Positions 1 to 12,210 of a stretch of DNA of 64,000 bases are shown one piece after another. Numbering within the stretch: position 1 is the stretch's first letter; every line of letters begins with the position of its first letter. The translations under genes were made by a program, and so were the position numbers. The notes below the pieces were generated by a model, which worked only from the letters and a program-made list of their open reading frames with translations, was not told the DNA's origin and made no database searches. Source of the DNA: Bugula neritina (lineage: Eukaryota > Bryozoa > Gymnolaemata > Cheilostomatida > Bugulidae); assembly GCA_964035545.1 (NCBI GenBank), contig OZ037767.1, positions 4,153,680 through 4,217,679 of the forward strand, read 5' to 3'.

Positions 1-2092
1 AGTTGGTCATTTTTATCATTCACTAACGTCAGCTTATTATTCACTAACAACCCTGTTTTCTTGCATTTGGAGTGCAGACCTCTATCATGCTTAGTGTAGA
101 CAGTGAGTGCAAGCCTGGTTATTATCTATTATCAATACTTATAATAGCTGTTATTGTTATGTAACATAACCTAGTTATATGTAAAAGCATTTTAGGAACA
201 CTGATACAATAGTAGAAAAGTTCTGGACAATGAATCATAGCTCTAAATATGCTTAGACATCTGGATATTGAAAAACTTTTTATTTTATTATCCTTATGAA
301 TTATGTAACTTTTCGCTTTTAACTAACTGTATATTATTTGTGGTTGAATCCAAACAAATATATGAGAAATTGTTATTGGTGTGACTTGTTTAAAACTACA
401 AAGTCTTTATCAATAATAAATATAATGTATATTCTCAATCATATTCCAAAAATTGCTAGTGATTTAATTAGAATTTGTACAAAATTTTAATTGAGATTGG
501 TGATGAGCCTAAAAATAGATAGAGTAAAATCTCTCCAAGAGAAAGTTATTTTTATATGTACATAAATATAATTATAAGCTCAAAATAAGCACAGCACAAC
601 TAAATGTTATAGAATCATTTCAACATGTATAACACTTGTTACAAAGATTATTGAACATAAGCTTTCCCAAAAATAGAGTAATAAAAAATTTAAAATGTTT
701 AAAGACATACACAACACTTTATAATGGCAAAGGTTCTGTTACTAAATTGTTCTCGCAATATCAGTTTTGAATGTACTGTAGTTATATCTTTGGAGCTACT
801 CTTAATAAAAATGTCTGATATCACGATGCATGCTGTGCATGAGGCTAATTCAAAAGGAAAATCAATAAGTTTTGTATAAATTGATTTCTTAACTTTAACA
901 TATCTGCACGAGCCTACTTGTAAGATAAATCATTAGCTTGGATCCTCAAAATTCATACAGTGTTTTATTAAGTAGTGTCAGATGGTCCAAAAATTTTTGC
1001 TCAAGAATCATATAAGATAGTCTACTGCTGTTATTGATTTTTCACAGCTTGTGTCCATAACTCCGTATGTGAGTTAACTGACATATGTAGGCTACTAACA
1101 CAGATATAGTCAACACTGTTAAATATACTGTAGACAGCTAAATTTTATATTATGATCTCAAGTGGCATTTTTACTTCAAACATTTTTTAATGTCATCCTG
1201 CGTAGTGGAAAGACAACTAACAAACTGTGAGCTAATCATGGGATAATTAGCTTGCCTACTTTACATGTTTAGTCAGCTTTGTAGATGCATAAGATAGAAT
1301 AATATTAAATGTGAGCAAAAGGAAGCTTTTAATAAATGGTAGAGCTTTTCTATTTCATTGTACCAAATGCACATGCACGAAGAATCAGATAATTTTTTAT
1401 TTTAAAATAACATAACCATGTAGTAGCGTCTTTCAGCCTACATAGTGCAGAAGGAGGGGATGAGTATTTACAAAGTTAATAAATACTAGTCAGTGATGAG
1501 AAGAAATTTTTCATTTGTTCTCTAATTAAACTAAATTTGGATGTTTTGCTCCTTTTACTTTGTGGTTCTAGGTGTTAGTTTTAATATGGCTTGCTTATTA
1601 CAGAGCCATTACTGGATGTTGTGTGGATGCATGAATTCATAACATACTAGGCTAATCTACAACAGCCTAATAAAATACAATATTCTATAGTATATCCAAA
1701 CTCTACAACTTTATTAACTTTAAAGAGCTGATGTGCAATCGCTCAACTAGTGGTAAATGTTTTAATACCACAAATAAATTATATGCTATTCGAAAATAGA
1801 GTAGTAACATTATAAAGAAAATGTGTATAAGATATTGCACAAACTTTTTGTAAAAGTCGTCTTTGGTAATCTATGAAAATCCATAAAAATATGATGCAAT
1901 TTTTTTTTAAAAACCCAAAATATCACATGACAAAAGTTTTATGAAACATAAAACTTTGTGTATAAAACTGTTAGTCCCTCAAAAAGCAAAATAACTTTAC
2001 ACTTTATATGAACGTTTAATTTTAACTCTATTTATAATCTTTCTTTGTTGAGTATTTGACAAAAATTGAAAATAAACTAAGAGATTCAAATG
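1..2092. other. Intergenic / 3' flank of the MFS gene
   Basis: AT-rich sequence with no open frame that resembles a gene on either strand. The right-hand part should contain the 3'UTR of the minus-strand transporter that ends at 2093. Several TTTATT hexamers (AATAAA on the minus strand) occur here, for example near 1397, but I cannot tell which is used. Confidence 0.5.
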
Positions 2093-5000
2093 CTAGAGAC
2101 TAGAATGTTTCGTTTTATATTCTGTAACTTCTTCGAAGCTGGCATTCTCTTTACAGCTGGAGCTGTTTGAGTCGAAACTGGAAATGTCTGAATCTACGAC
2201 TGTTTCACCGTAACTAGATTCTACAGTGTACACATCACACGTGTCACTTCCTGTCACCTTGTCATCAGAAGACGACCTTGACCGACAACCTTTGTAGTAT
2301 ATGATAGTGATGACCATCATGATAGCTGATGACATCAGAATGGATCCAGCCACAAACAGGAATACATAGTCCCATCGTTGTGTTCGATCATAAATTCCAC
2401 CTGTAACAACCAGCCCAGGCATAACATGTAGTTTATTCTGTGTATTGTTATGTATATATGGTATAACATATGATATTATCTATTATATATTACATTTTAT
2501 ACATCTTTATATATTGTATATTACATATTTTGTTTTTATTATATATTACATAACATGTTACATTTTAATATATATAAAAGCTTATCACTGTAAGTATGAA
2601 ACTGACTTACATGTACATGTAAAAGCATGACATCGTACATATAAAACTTACCTGTATAAGCACTGTAAGTATAAAACTTACCTACGTACTTGTAAAAGCA
2701 TAACATCGAACATGTATATAAAACTTACCAGAAACAAAAGTAGATACTATGGATGACAGACCCTCGTAGACAAAGTTGATGGAGAGACCACTATTGAGGT
2801 TCTCTTTGCCCATTAGCTCTTCTATAGCTGCCGGTATTAAGCCAAATACAGGTATTGACAGCGCCATGATCATAATAGCAATACCTACATAATATACAGC
2901 AAAGTGAGAAGGTGTCGACGTAATAGCTACTACAGAAGAGGTGCTGATAGCTGGCAGGAGGTATCTAGTCCGAGTATGTACTATTTTTACAATAATTGAA
3001 CAATAACTGTAGTAGCAGCAAATATGATTTCATTTTTGAAAACTTGGTAAAGTTTAACATATTAGGCTGCAAACTGTCTGTATAACTATTATATTTGAAA
3101 ATTTGAACCTTAGGTTTTGATTTTAAGGATACTTATTGGATCAGCATCAGCAATAGAAATTAGGTAAAAGTGTTTAATTATTCTATTGATGTTGAAGTGT
3201 TCAAGACTCAATAAGCTGATCATTCACACGCAATATATTACTAAAGATTCTGTGTGAAAGCATCACAGAGTTACCAACTTACCTGCCACTCCTGGAAGCA
3301 CTGCGCACAGTATTCCAGATACTCCTATTATTACAATGTTGATGGCCAGCTGAGCTGTTGGAGGAATAAATCTCTTGTCTGCCAACCAGCCTACAGCCAC
3401 CCGAGCCGGGATCTCCAACCCTCCCCCAACGGCCAGTATAATTGCCACCATGTCTTTGCTTATGCCTGCAAAATTATTCGATTTATATATTTTGTTTTGT
3501 TGGTTGTACAACAGATAATGAGCTTTGCAAATTAAAAATTATATTAAAAAGAATAGTGTTATTTTACACTGTAGTTACGTACTAAATTATGTAGAGAAAT
3601 AGGGCTACCCTGCAGCACTGTGGTGCTACCCTGCAGCACTGTGGTGCTACCCTGCAGCACTGTGGGCACATAAAGAGCATCTAATAGTAATTTTTTTATT
3701 AAATTCACCCTATTCTTGTTTTACGTGCAATAGACACGGTTCAGTGATTATAGCATAAAGGGCACCTTTTTCATTATTTATTGCTCTTTTTTTTCTTTTT
3801 TCCTTGTTATATTACATTACAGAACAATTATTAGCTAATATGATTCAATTTATGTTTACACATTTAACTAAATACTCTCTTGTTTTGCTAAAGAAAACTT
3901 GCTGAGCATATATCAAACCCTTGGCTTTTCTCATTTAACAAACACCTATACATGCAGTATTATGCCTTGGTATTGTAAGGCAGTGTTTAGACGAAAAGAT
4001 TTACGCATCTTAGATAAAATATTATGTTTTATATACTATATAATATTTAGTGTATATTATATAATGCATTATTCGTACCTCTGCTTTGGGCTAACGAAGG
4101 TAGAGCCTGGAAAGCTGCAGTCACTCCAGCTATAAAGAATAGACTAGCCATTCCTATGGCCACAGACTTTGGATTGTAGCTTAACTTTAGGTTGATTGAC
4201 TTGCACTACAACATGATATACACACAACATTATGAGTGATAATGCTGTATGGAATTCTATATATTTTATTATATTATTTAGAACACAATAAATGTGTGTG
4301 TGCGTGCCTTCGTGAGTACATGCGTACGTGCGTATTATTTACACAAACTGATGTTATCACAACGTTGTTATAAAGAACTTTATCTTTACCTTATTATATG
4401 GTAATTGATTTGTTAAAAAATACAAAAAAGTAATTTAAAGGAGATGACTCACTAAACCACATGATGACTTTTTCGTTGCTGTATTTTCATTGGTTGCAGA
4501 CACCTCAGCTTCGTCAGCCGACTCTATCTCTGCTTCTGCTGCCGCTGCTGCCACTTTTTTTGCTGTTTCTATTGAAGCATTTTCTGATGGAATGCTTTCC
4601 ACTTCTCTTACCAGTTGTTTGGTCGGACGGGGGATGTAGTAGGATATTGGTCTGAGCAAAGCCGCCAACACCAGAGTCTGAAGGCATACTCCAGCTACAA
4701 CAATGTTTTCTAATGTTTAGTAAAACAGAACTGAAAAAATCATAATTTTGTTGTTATAAAATGCTTTTGTTTAATTTCCTGCTTATTTTGCATAATAAAT
4801 GTAAGTCTGTGTATAAAGAACAACCTTGGTGACACATCTACACGCAGTTGCACTAATTATCATTTATATATAAGTTTTAAATCTATGGAGCTCAAAACAA
4901 ATATAAATGACAATGCTTTTGATTTTTAGAATTGGTAAATCTGAAAAAACTAAAGCTTTACAAATTCAGGAATTAGAGAAATTTTAACACGTTTCAATGA

Positions 5001-7195
5001 TGATTATTTATATTTTAAGTCACCCATTAAAATGTTGTTGCAAAATTCATGCACAGCAAACATTTCCAATAAATTATCTTCTCTTTACCTACTTACCATA
5101 CAAGGTCATAGCTCCTGAGAATGGAAAGTTATTAAAGAATAGCCTAAGCACCACTGGAACAACTAGTAAACCTGCACCAGCTCCCGCAGTACTTAACCCT
5201 ATAGCCAGTGCCTTCTTCTTGTTAAAATAAGGACCAGAAGCTGTGTAGGTGGAGAGATTGATCATGCCATTTCCTAAACCTGTTGGAATAAAATATTACA
5301 TAATATTATCTGAAGTTGTTTACACAAAATCAAAAAGCTATTACAAAAGGAATTAAATTGAAATCATGGTGTATTTTTATTGACTACAACTTATTCCAAC
5401 ACTTTATATTAGAGAATAATTGTGTGTATAACTCAAAATTAAAAACATTATATATGTTTTACCGGCACTTTTGAAGTTTAGTTGCCAAGTAGGATAAAAC
5501 AATTTTCCTCTGTGAAATGTACGGAACTTACCAAAGCCAATGCCGTAAACTGGATACATGTATTCGTAACTTGGAAGATATCCAAACACCAGAAGACTGA
5601 CGGACATAAGAAGCACGCCACAGATGGACAATGTTCTGTTAGAGGTCTTAGCTAATATGAATCCACATAGAGGTCCTGTAAATAAAAGACTAAATTATTA
5701 CAAAGATTACTTTGCTACTTGACACTTTCTTCCTCTCTATTCATCACAGCTGTTATATCTTATTATCTAATTTTACACTTTTTCATTTTTATTTTATGCC
5801 TGAATTACAACATTGCTTAGCAGTCTTTCATCAATTATAATCTTGAGATTGGATCATATTTGTGCATTACATTATAAAGAGTTTTTGTCAAAAAAGTCAG
5901 AACACAAAGCTTGTTTCATACATTGCAAAAACTAACCAATAGCAGCAGTTATCAGTGAGTCATGGTTCTAGATATGATGTAATAGTTTGTATGAGGAAGC
6001 TTGGCATTGGCATTGTTTTAGCATTAGCATAATACAATAAATAATGCAATTTTAAACAGACAATCTAACATGAAGACCTGAAGAGTGCACTGACAGGAAG
6101 CAATGCTGTAGTATGAAATAATTAAGTTATTATGTAATAATATCCAATATAAAACATGTGTGTGTGTGTGTGCGTGCGCGTGGTGTGTGTGTGTGTGTGT
6201 GTGTGTGTGTCCTATCCTATTTTATATGGATGTTGAAAAAAATGCTCAAGACTATAGTCTGTAAAAATTATTCACTATAACAATGATGCCTGTTTTATAT
6301 ATATTGTAGACAGCCACTCACCTGAAACTCTACTTGTTAAGGTGCTGAGGCTAAATATCCATATTAGGGCTGTGACAGGTACATGTGGGAAAATTTCTAT
6401 CAGCTCAACAAGAATGATGCCGGTGCTCTTCTCGCTGCCAGCAGTAAAGGAAAACAGACCACAACTAGCTGCAAGTAACACCAGCACATTTAGTTATAAA
6501 AAACTTGCAAGAGAACATAATATTATAATACAAGTATTTGTTCAGATTCTCTGGGTTTAGATTTTTCAAACAAGCGCAGCACTAATAAAATTGAAAATAT
6601 ATAATATACCTATTTATTGTACGAAATCATATTTTTTAAATTGAATTTCTGCTACAATGCGAATACAGTATAGTGATAGCTTGAGTAAATAGGTTTTAAC
6701 AAGCTTTATGTTTTAATAAATTTAAGAAAAGATTTTAAAACTTATGTTTGACAAAGTTTTGTTGTTTAACGCAAATGCTAATAGTGTTGAACGAATGGTA
6801 TAGTTAGTCAGGAGTGTAGAAAGGAAGGGGGAAGAGCAAAAAAGAGCAGAATAGAAAAATTATCATAATAATTAGTGAAATTAGGTTTGCAAAAAGCTTT
6901 CTGTACTTTTGGAAAAAATATGTAATTACTAAAAGATATGAGTGGAATTACTTCAAATTTTGTTAAGCAAGTTTTAAACCTGATTTTACTTGCAGAACAA
7001 AACAGCTATCAGCAAAGCAACTTGTTCCCTTAATAAAATATAAAGTAAAATTTATACAAAAAAATACAATTTTATGATAAAAATTTTTACTTTTGAAAAT
7101 GATTTGTGGTCAATAACTGTGTACTTACCAAAAGCCACTACCCAAGCCCAGCCTTTATCAATTGGTAGCTCTTTTATTTGATTCTTTTTTTCCAT
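2093..7195 (-). CDS. SLC16-like monocarboxylate transporter family (MFS) protein, 9 coding exons
   Basis: Integral membrane transporter of the major facilitator superfamily, MCT/SLC16 branch, probably at the plasma membrane moving a small organic acid with protons or another solute. Coding exons in transcript order: 7195-7129, 6468-6322, 5675-5532, 5279-5097, 4694-4453, 4205-4079, 3465-3283, 2884-2729, 2400-2093. All introns are GT-AG, the phases agree, and the joined frame gives 518 residues, normal for the family. The N-terminus (MEKKNQIKELPIDKGWAWVV) is a variant of the MCT 'DGGWGWVV' start of TM1. Hydrophobic segments follow in MFS spacing, with a Gly-rich stretch in exon 4 (LSTAGAGAGLLVVP). 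Exon 5 encodes an Ala/Glu-rich hydrophilic loop typical of the central TM6-TM7 cytoplasmic loop. The last exon ends in a Ser/Asp-rich cytosolic tail. A 5'UTR exon (donor at 7907) and acceptor at 7225-7226 precede the ATG. Substrate cannot be read from sequence. Confidence 0.9.
2605..2728 (-). repeat. Tandem copies of the 5' splice donor in the last MFS intron
   Basis: The genuine exon-8 donor reads GTAAGTTTTATA on the minus strand (2728 downward). The same donor block recurs at 2681 and 2651, with a weaker GTAAGT at 2610. Between them a unit of about 45 bp containing GCTTTTACA and CGATGTTATG-like words is duplicated. The repeats lie just inside the intron and each keeps a good GT donor. Confidence 0.7.
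3602..3666. repeat. 21-bp minisatellite, three copies, in an MFS intron
   Basis: Three nearly identical direct copies of a unit containing CTACCCTGCAGCACTGTGG lie between exons 6 and 7 of the transporter gene, away from the splice sites. The GC content is well above the surrounding intron. Confidence 0.8.
6158..6210. repeat. (GT)n microsatellite
   Basis: Interrupted GT dinucleotide run with GTGCGTGCGCG in the middle, within the intron between MFS exons 2 and 3. Confidence 0.9.
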
Positions 7196-7906
7196 TTATA
7201 ATTCAGATGATTGTAATCAAATTGCTGCAAAAATTTATGTTAGATATTATTGTATTATTAATTTAAAATTGATATTACATTACATATTATCATTAGTATT
7301 TTATTCTACTTAAATTGTATATGGTCATATTAATATATTATATATTAAAATTATTATATTATTATATTTGTTAAATAAAGCAATAAATGTCTTTGCAGCT
7401 ATAGATTATGACTTACAAAAGGATTTTACTCTGCACTACACAGCTAAAGGGGAACAGCTTGACTGTATGTTATAATGGTTGATGTAAAGCTAAATTTTTA
7501 GTCTTTGGGTTTTTTTAATTTTTGATAATTTTATCAACAAAAGCAATTTAGAAACTCAGTTTTAAACTGGCATCATATTTAATTCTTCTCATGAATAATA
7601 ATAATTATATTATTACTATAAAGTGTATTTACTGTGAATATTAAAATAAATGTACTCATTACTCATTAGCGTGTCTAAATGCTTCAGCAAGCAATTTTAT
7701 GCAACTCAATTTTAAATCAATAAACTAAGGCTTTTTTTCAACATGAATCAAAACAGCTGTATTTTTTAATATTTCAATATAAATTAGTGATATAAGTTGA
7801 ACATACAAATAAAACAGAATTTATTTTAATAAAAATTACAAGATAAGAAAATAAATATGAGCTATTTGCTAAATGTTATTTTAAATTAAATTAATTCACG
7901 CCTTAC

Positions 7907-8000
7907 CTTTTAAGACCAAGCTTTGTTCTGCAAGAAAGTGAATGAAACCAGAAAGGATACTGTATTCAGTGAACAACTTGTGTACAGTCACTTCTGTTAT
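7907..8000 (-). other. Probable 5'UTR exon and start region of the MFS gene
   Basis: The minus strand reads TTAAAAG|GTAAGG, a good donor with the exon ending at 7907. A matching acceptor (TTTTTGCAG) lies at 7225-7226, 30 nt before the MFS ATG. No reading frame is needed here, so I infer an untranslated first exon. The upstream limit is approximate, and no TATA box was recognised. Confidence 0.5.
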
Positions 8001-11000
8001 ATACCTAAGGAACAGGAAAATGAAGCAACTACACACATGGCTGCTACCTAAGACACGTTTCCTGTAGCATTGCATTACTCACAGAAGACTGGTAAGGTTA
8101 TTACAACACCGGTTTGGTTGTCCAACAGAAAGGTTTTTGAAGCAGCTCATTGAAATAAAATTTTGCTTCAAGGATCACTACGTTGCTGTTGTTTACTTGT
8201 GTAATTTAGTAGGATGTCTAACCCACCAATCAGAATTCGTTTTAGGAGCAGGGAAATCTTTCCTGTTAAAGGGTGGGGTGATGATTGTTACCATAAACTA
8301 CTATAGCCTAATGAATTATATAATCATGTCTATACTCGTGTGAAGCATGTATAACACGTGGTTTGCATGCTTTTGAAGTGTTGTGCGTCAAAGCGTGCTA
8401 ACTCCTCTTACGGTGTTCCCATTGTAAATGAGTAAAATCTGTTTTATAATCTTTGCTTTTTTATCAATACTGCATATCCTTGTATTGCATCAATGTCATT
8501 TCCTTCATCAAACTCGTGTATATCTTAATTAAATTCCTATTCAAACAGTAAAATTATCTTGAGCTTTTATTGTTTATATATGTTCAAAGTAAAGTAATGA
8601 AATTTGATATTGATAGATCTTTGAACAAGATTTTGTAAAAAGCTATTAAGACTGCGTTGATAGTGTGATAAAAATTCTTATTTATTTTGTATTTCATAAT
8701 ATTTCATCTCAAATTATTGAAAAAAAATTATTTCAAAACTAACTCGTTCAAATGAAACAAGTTTAAGAAATGCTACTAGTAACTTTATATCTTATTAAAC
8801 CATCCGTTTTGTATTTATGTTATTTTGTATTTTGTTGATTGTTTGCAAAATTGTTTATCGGTAAGTGAAATATAAAATCTCTTTGAATTCTCTTATTTGT
8901 CAATTAAATATCTCACAAGGCACTTAGCTCTTTGGTAAATAGGTATTTAGCAACACCTTAACTTAGTCAACAAATGTTATTTTCAAAGCTGGCTTTACAA
9001 AAAAATAAATAAAGTAGGAATCTATCAGGCTAGTATTTTTCCAGTACTAATTTTTTTCATGTAAATGTAATTTTAAACTTATTCTTGTTTCAGTTCTAAT
9101 TTCAAAAAATTACATAGAACAGATTTTATATTAAATAAAGGTATATTTACTACCTATAATCTTTCATAGAGTTGCCATCACAAATAAAAACTAATACATT
9201 TAATGAAGCTATTTACTTTGCAAAAATAACTTTGACTGCGTAATGAAATTAGGTGTGTTTACTTTATTTAGTACACACCGAATATATAAATTATCCTTTG
9301 CCTATAATTTTCATAAAAAAATAGCTGCTAACGTATATGTTTCCTGTTTTAAACTAATGGAATGTCAACAAATATAGTTTGTGCTTTTGCCATTTTGTTG
9401 CATTTCCTGTGCTTTTTTCGCTAAAGTTTAAGAATAAAACATGGGTTAACTTAGTAACAAGGTTTTCATCACCGTTAGTGAGCTGTATTCACATATCAAA
9501 AATAATCTATGTCATATAGTTTTGTAAATGTTATTTTGTTATCCTAAAAATATTTCAGCTTATCTACATTCAACTCATCAAGATACCAATGTGTCTATGT
9601 AATAGTCATAATATGAGCCAAGTATAGCCGTTATGCAAGTACTGTGTTTTTGTGAGAAATCAGTCTTTTTCTAATACATATTTGAAATCAGCACATGCAA
9701 CTACCCTAAATGACAATTCTTTTGGAATTTCAAACCAGTTTGCCTTTTTGGTCCTAACTTGCTAATGGTGCTACTAAATAAATTACATATTTGTGGCAGT
9801 GGAACTAGTAGTAGAACAAACATGTATGAAGTTTAATTTAAGCATTAGGTACAGAGTACGTGTTGGCAAACTCAAGTTGCATAAGCATGTTTACAAACAT
9901 TAGTCATTACATGCCAATTATTGCATATAAACTATAAACAATTAGCATAATTTCAAAAGAGTGTATAATTTTACTGATTTAAAGTTTTACCAAATGTTGT
10001 CATTGAAATAAATGACAAGTTTCATAACTAGGTAGCAAAAAGCTTCGTTTGAAACATGTACTCAACTGCATTGCCTGTATTATCATAATGTACCATGAGC
10101 TTTAACACTCTTATTTTCTAACACCCTGCATGAACTACTCAATCCTATTGGTCCATTGTTAGGTGCAATAACCTAATCCAATTATAAGAAATGCTTCTGA
10201 AACTAAATAGCCTTTTTTATAATAGCCACTCCTGTTTTCTAAAATTATAAGGAAACTGGTTTCTGTTTCCTCAATGATTTGTCTGGAACAACTGATTACA
10301 GGGAACATAAGTCAACCAATTGGGATGAATTACGTACCGAACTAATAATTGATTTTTAAACAAAGTTTAGTTATGTTTTTACAACACAGAGTGGGCACCA
10401 TTTTTATTCAATTATTATTTTTGGCAAAAGCTCCACCAGAATTTCTTTGAGTTCAACTTTTTGTAATTTTAGTCAAATATAATTTTATTTTTATGACACA
10501 ACTATTGTTATTTGTATTGTCATTTTTATTGGCATTGTATAATAACATTTCAATATTTTTGTAAAAAAATCCCTTTAATGTAAAACAAACTAGAAAGCAT
10601 AATTACAGTTTTACTGTTTGCTGAGAATGCAGCAGTAAAGTTATAAATTCCAGCAATTACTTGTTGTGTGGGCTGTATCTACTCTGGCTAATAGAAATGA
10701 CAGATTTCGCAATAAACACCAGTCAGCAACCATATTGATCTTAAATATTATGATTACTTAGCATTGTCTTTCAAGCTGTGGATAAATACTAATGTTGGAA
10801 CGCCTTGCTAGGCATGTATACAATGTATGATGCAATGTCTCAGTTTTACATTAGAATGTTTCAGTAATAATATTTTGAAGTGTCTGTTGTGTTTAGAGGT
10901 TCATTTGTTAATTCTTTACAGCTAGACAAAGCTTCGAGATTTGGTAAAAAATACAAACTATTTTTCCAAGAAAAAGAACAATGCATTGGAATAATAGAGA

Positions 11001-11305
11001 CAGTCACTGATTCCTACAAAATTTCTGTTTGTTGTAATATTTTATTTATTAGAAAGCATCTCAGCTATCTGAATCCCCTTATACTTCTGCATCTGCATGG
11101 TAGTCTATTTAAAATCTTTTAGACTCAAAATCCTATAATCCTCTGTAATGTTATCCATGACTCATAACCAACATTTTAGTTTTTATATAATAACCCCACC
11201 ACCCCCCCCCCCACCTGAATTAAAAATAATATCTTTAAGCTCAAAACTCAATTGATTTTAAAGTCACTATTCCCGTTAGAACTGATAATGGGAAGAGCTT
11301 TTTAA
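8001..11305. other. Intergenic, no gene recognised
   Basis: AT-rich sequence between the transporter promoter side and the first transposon copy. Short open frames near 8137 and 10880 have no recognisable similarity, poor codon structure and no supporting splice context. A poly(C) tract (about 11198-11213) is the only notable composition feature. Confidence 0.5.
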
Positions 11306-12073
11306 AGGATTGCTCTATCTTGTCTAATAAATGGCCATTTAGGTCAAACACACATAATATTGTGTTTTTCTAAGCATGCATTGACAAAAAGCATTTGACC
11401 AAAGGTAGAAAAAGTTAGTTGAAGTTGAGGGTGTAGATTAGTAACAGCCAAAACGCCGGTTTTGAAATGAGTTGGGAAATGTGACGTAACAGCGCCAGCA
11501 TTCCTGCTGGTCACGTGACTATACAAATGAATAACTATAGAAATATGACTGTGAGATGTGATCTTTCAGCTCGTAATTTGTATATTTATAGAAGTGCAAA
11601 TGTGAATTATCTCAACCTATAGTTTTTTGACATGTTAAATAACATGTATGTGATAACATTAGGCCATATTTTGCTTGTAAACATAGAAAAAAGCATTGCA
11701 AAAACATGCATTCTTTAGGATGAATGCCTGCGATTGATCTAAACTAGGTCAGATTGTGCAATATTACGGGCGCACCAAAGCTGACCTATATAGCGCACTG
11801 TAACTGCTTGAGCGTTATTGGTTGATGTTGCGCTCAGCAACCTTGAATACTAGCGTTATAGTTAGCACGTGCAGCATAGTTACTGGCGTTCACACGTCAC
11901 GTATTAGGCTATTCTTTTTCATGGCTGAAAATTTTACCTCCCTCAAAATTGGAATTTTGAAAAGCTGTTTTCTAGGCATATATCCCTTTGCAAAGTCACA
12001 ATTGTTTGCATACACATTAGATTATAGTTCATAATTATAATGTGATTGTAATAAACTAAGATAGAGCAATCCT
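11306..12073. mobile_element. 768-bp non-autonomous TIR transposon (MITE-like), copy 1
   Basis: The element begins AGGATTGCTCTATCTT and ends with the exact inverse AAGATAGAGCAATCCT, giving terminal inverted repeats of at least 16 bp. It is flanked on both sides by TTAA (11302-11305 and 12074-12077), as expected for a TTAA target-site duplication. A second copy in the same orientation lies at 23867-24635 and is only a few percent different, so the family is young. The interior encodes no transposase. Two short frames (11344-11526 minus, 11822-12034 plus) are present in both copies but match nothing I know and are probably chance. TTAA targets are known for piggyBac-type elements, but these termini lack the usual CCC start, so the superfamily is uncertain. 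Confidence 0.9.
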
Positions 12074-12091
12074 TTAAGCGGCTAAGGACGT

Positions 12092-12210
12092 TTTCTAATG
12101 TGACACAGGAGCAATTATGACTGAATGCTTATCTCTGGTGTTTGGCATCTAACCACTATGATCTTGTGTTTACTGGGCCTGTACTCTAACCACTATGCCA
12201 CGGCTGCTCC
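12092..12210 (-). mobile_element. tRNA-derived SINE remnant
   Basis: On the minus strand the segment starts GGAGCAGCCGTGGCATAGTG and continues GTTAGAG, a typical tRNA-like head with a matching Pol III A box (TGGCATAGTGG, 12190-12200). The words CATAGTGGTTAGA recur about 36 bp further on, so the A-box region is partly duplicated. No clean B box was found, suggesting a degraded or truncated copy. Confidence 0.5.

Noticed and set aside
4461-4655. Leu-rich plus-strand frame at 4.5 kb
   Set aside because: Antisense of the Ala/Glu-rich loop exon of the MFS transporter.
6158-6210. (GT)n as a Z-DNA or regulatory element
   Set aside because: Ordinary intronic microsatellite; no evidence of function.
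11344-12034. Short frames inside the TIR element (also in copy 2)
   Set aside because: Conserved only because the two copies are recent duplicates; no transposase or domain similarity.
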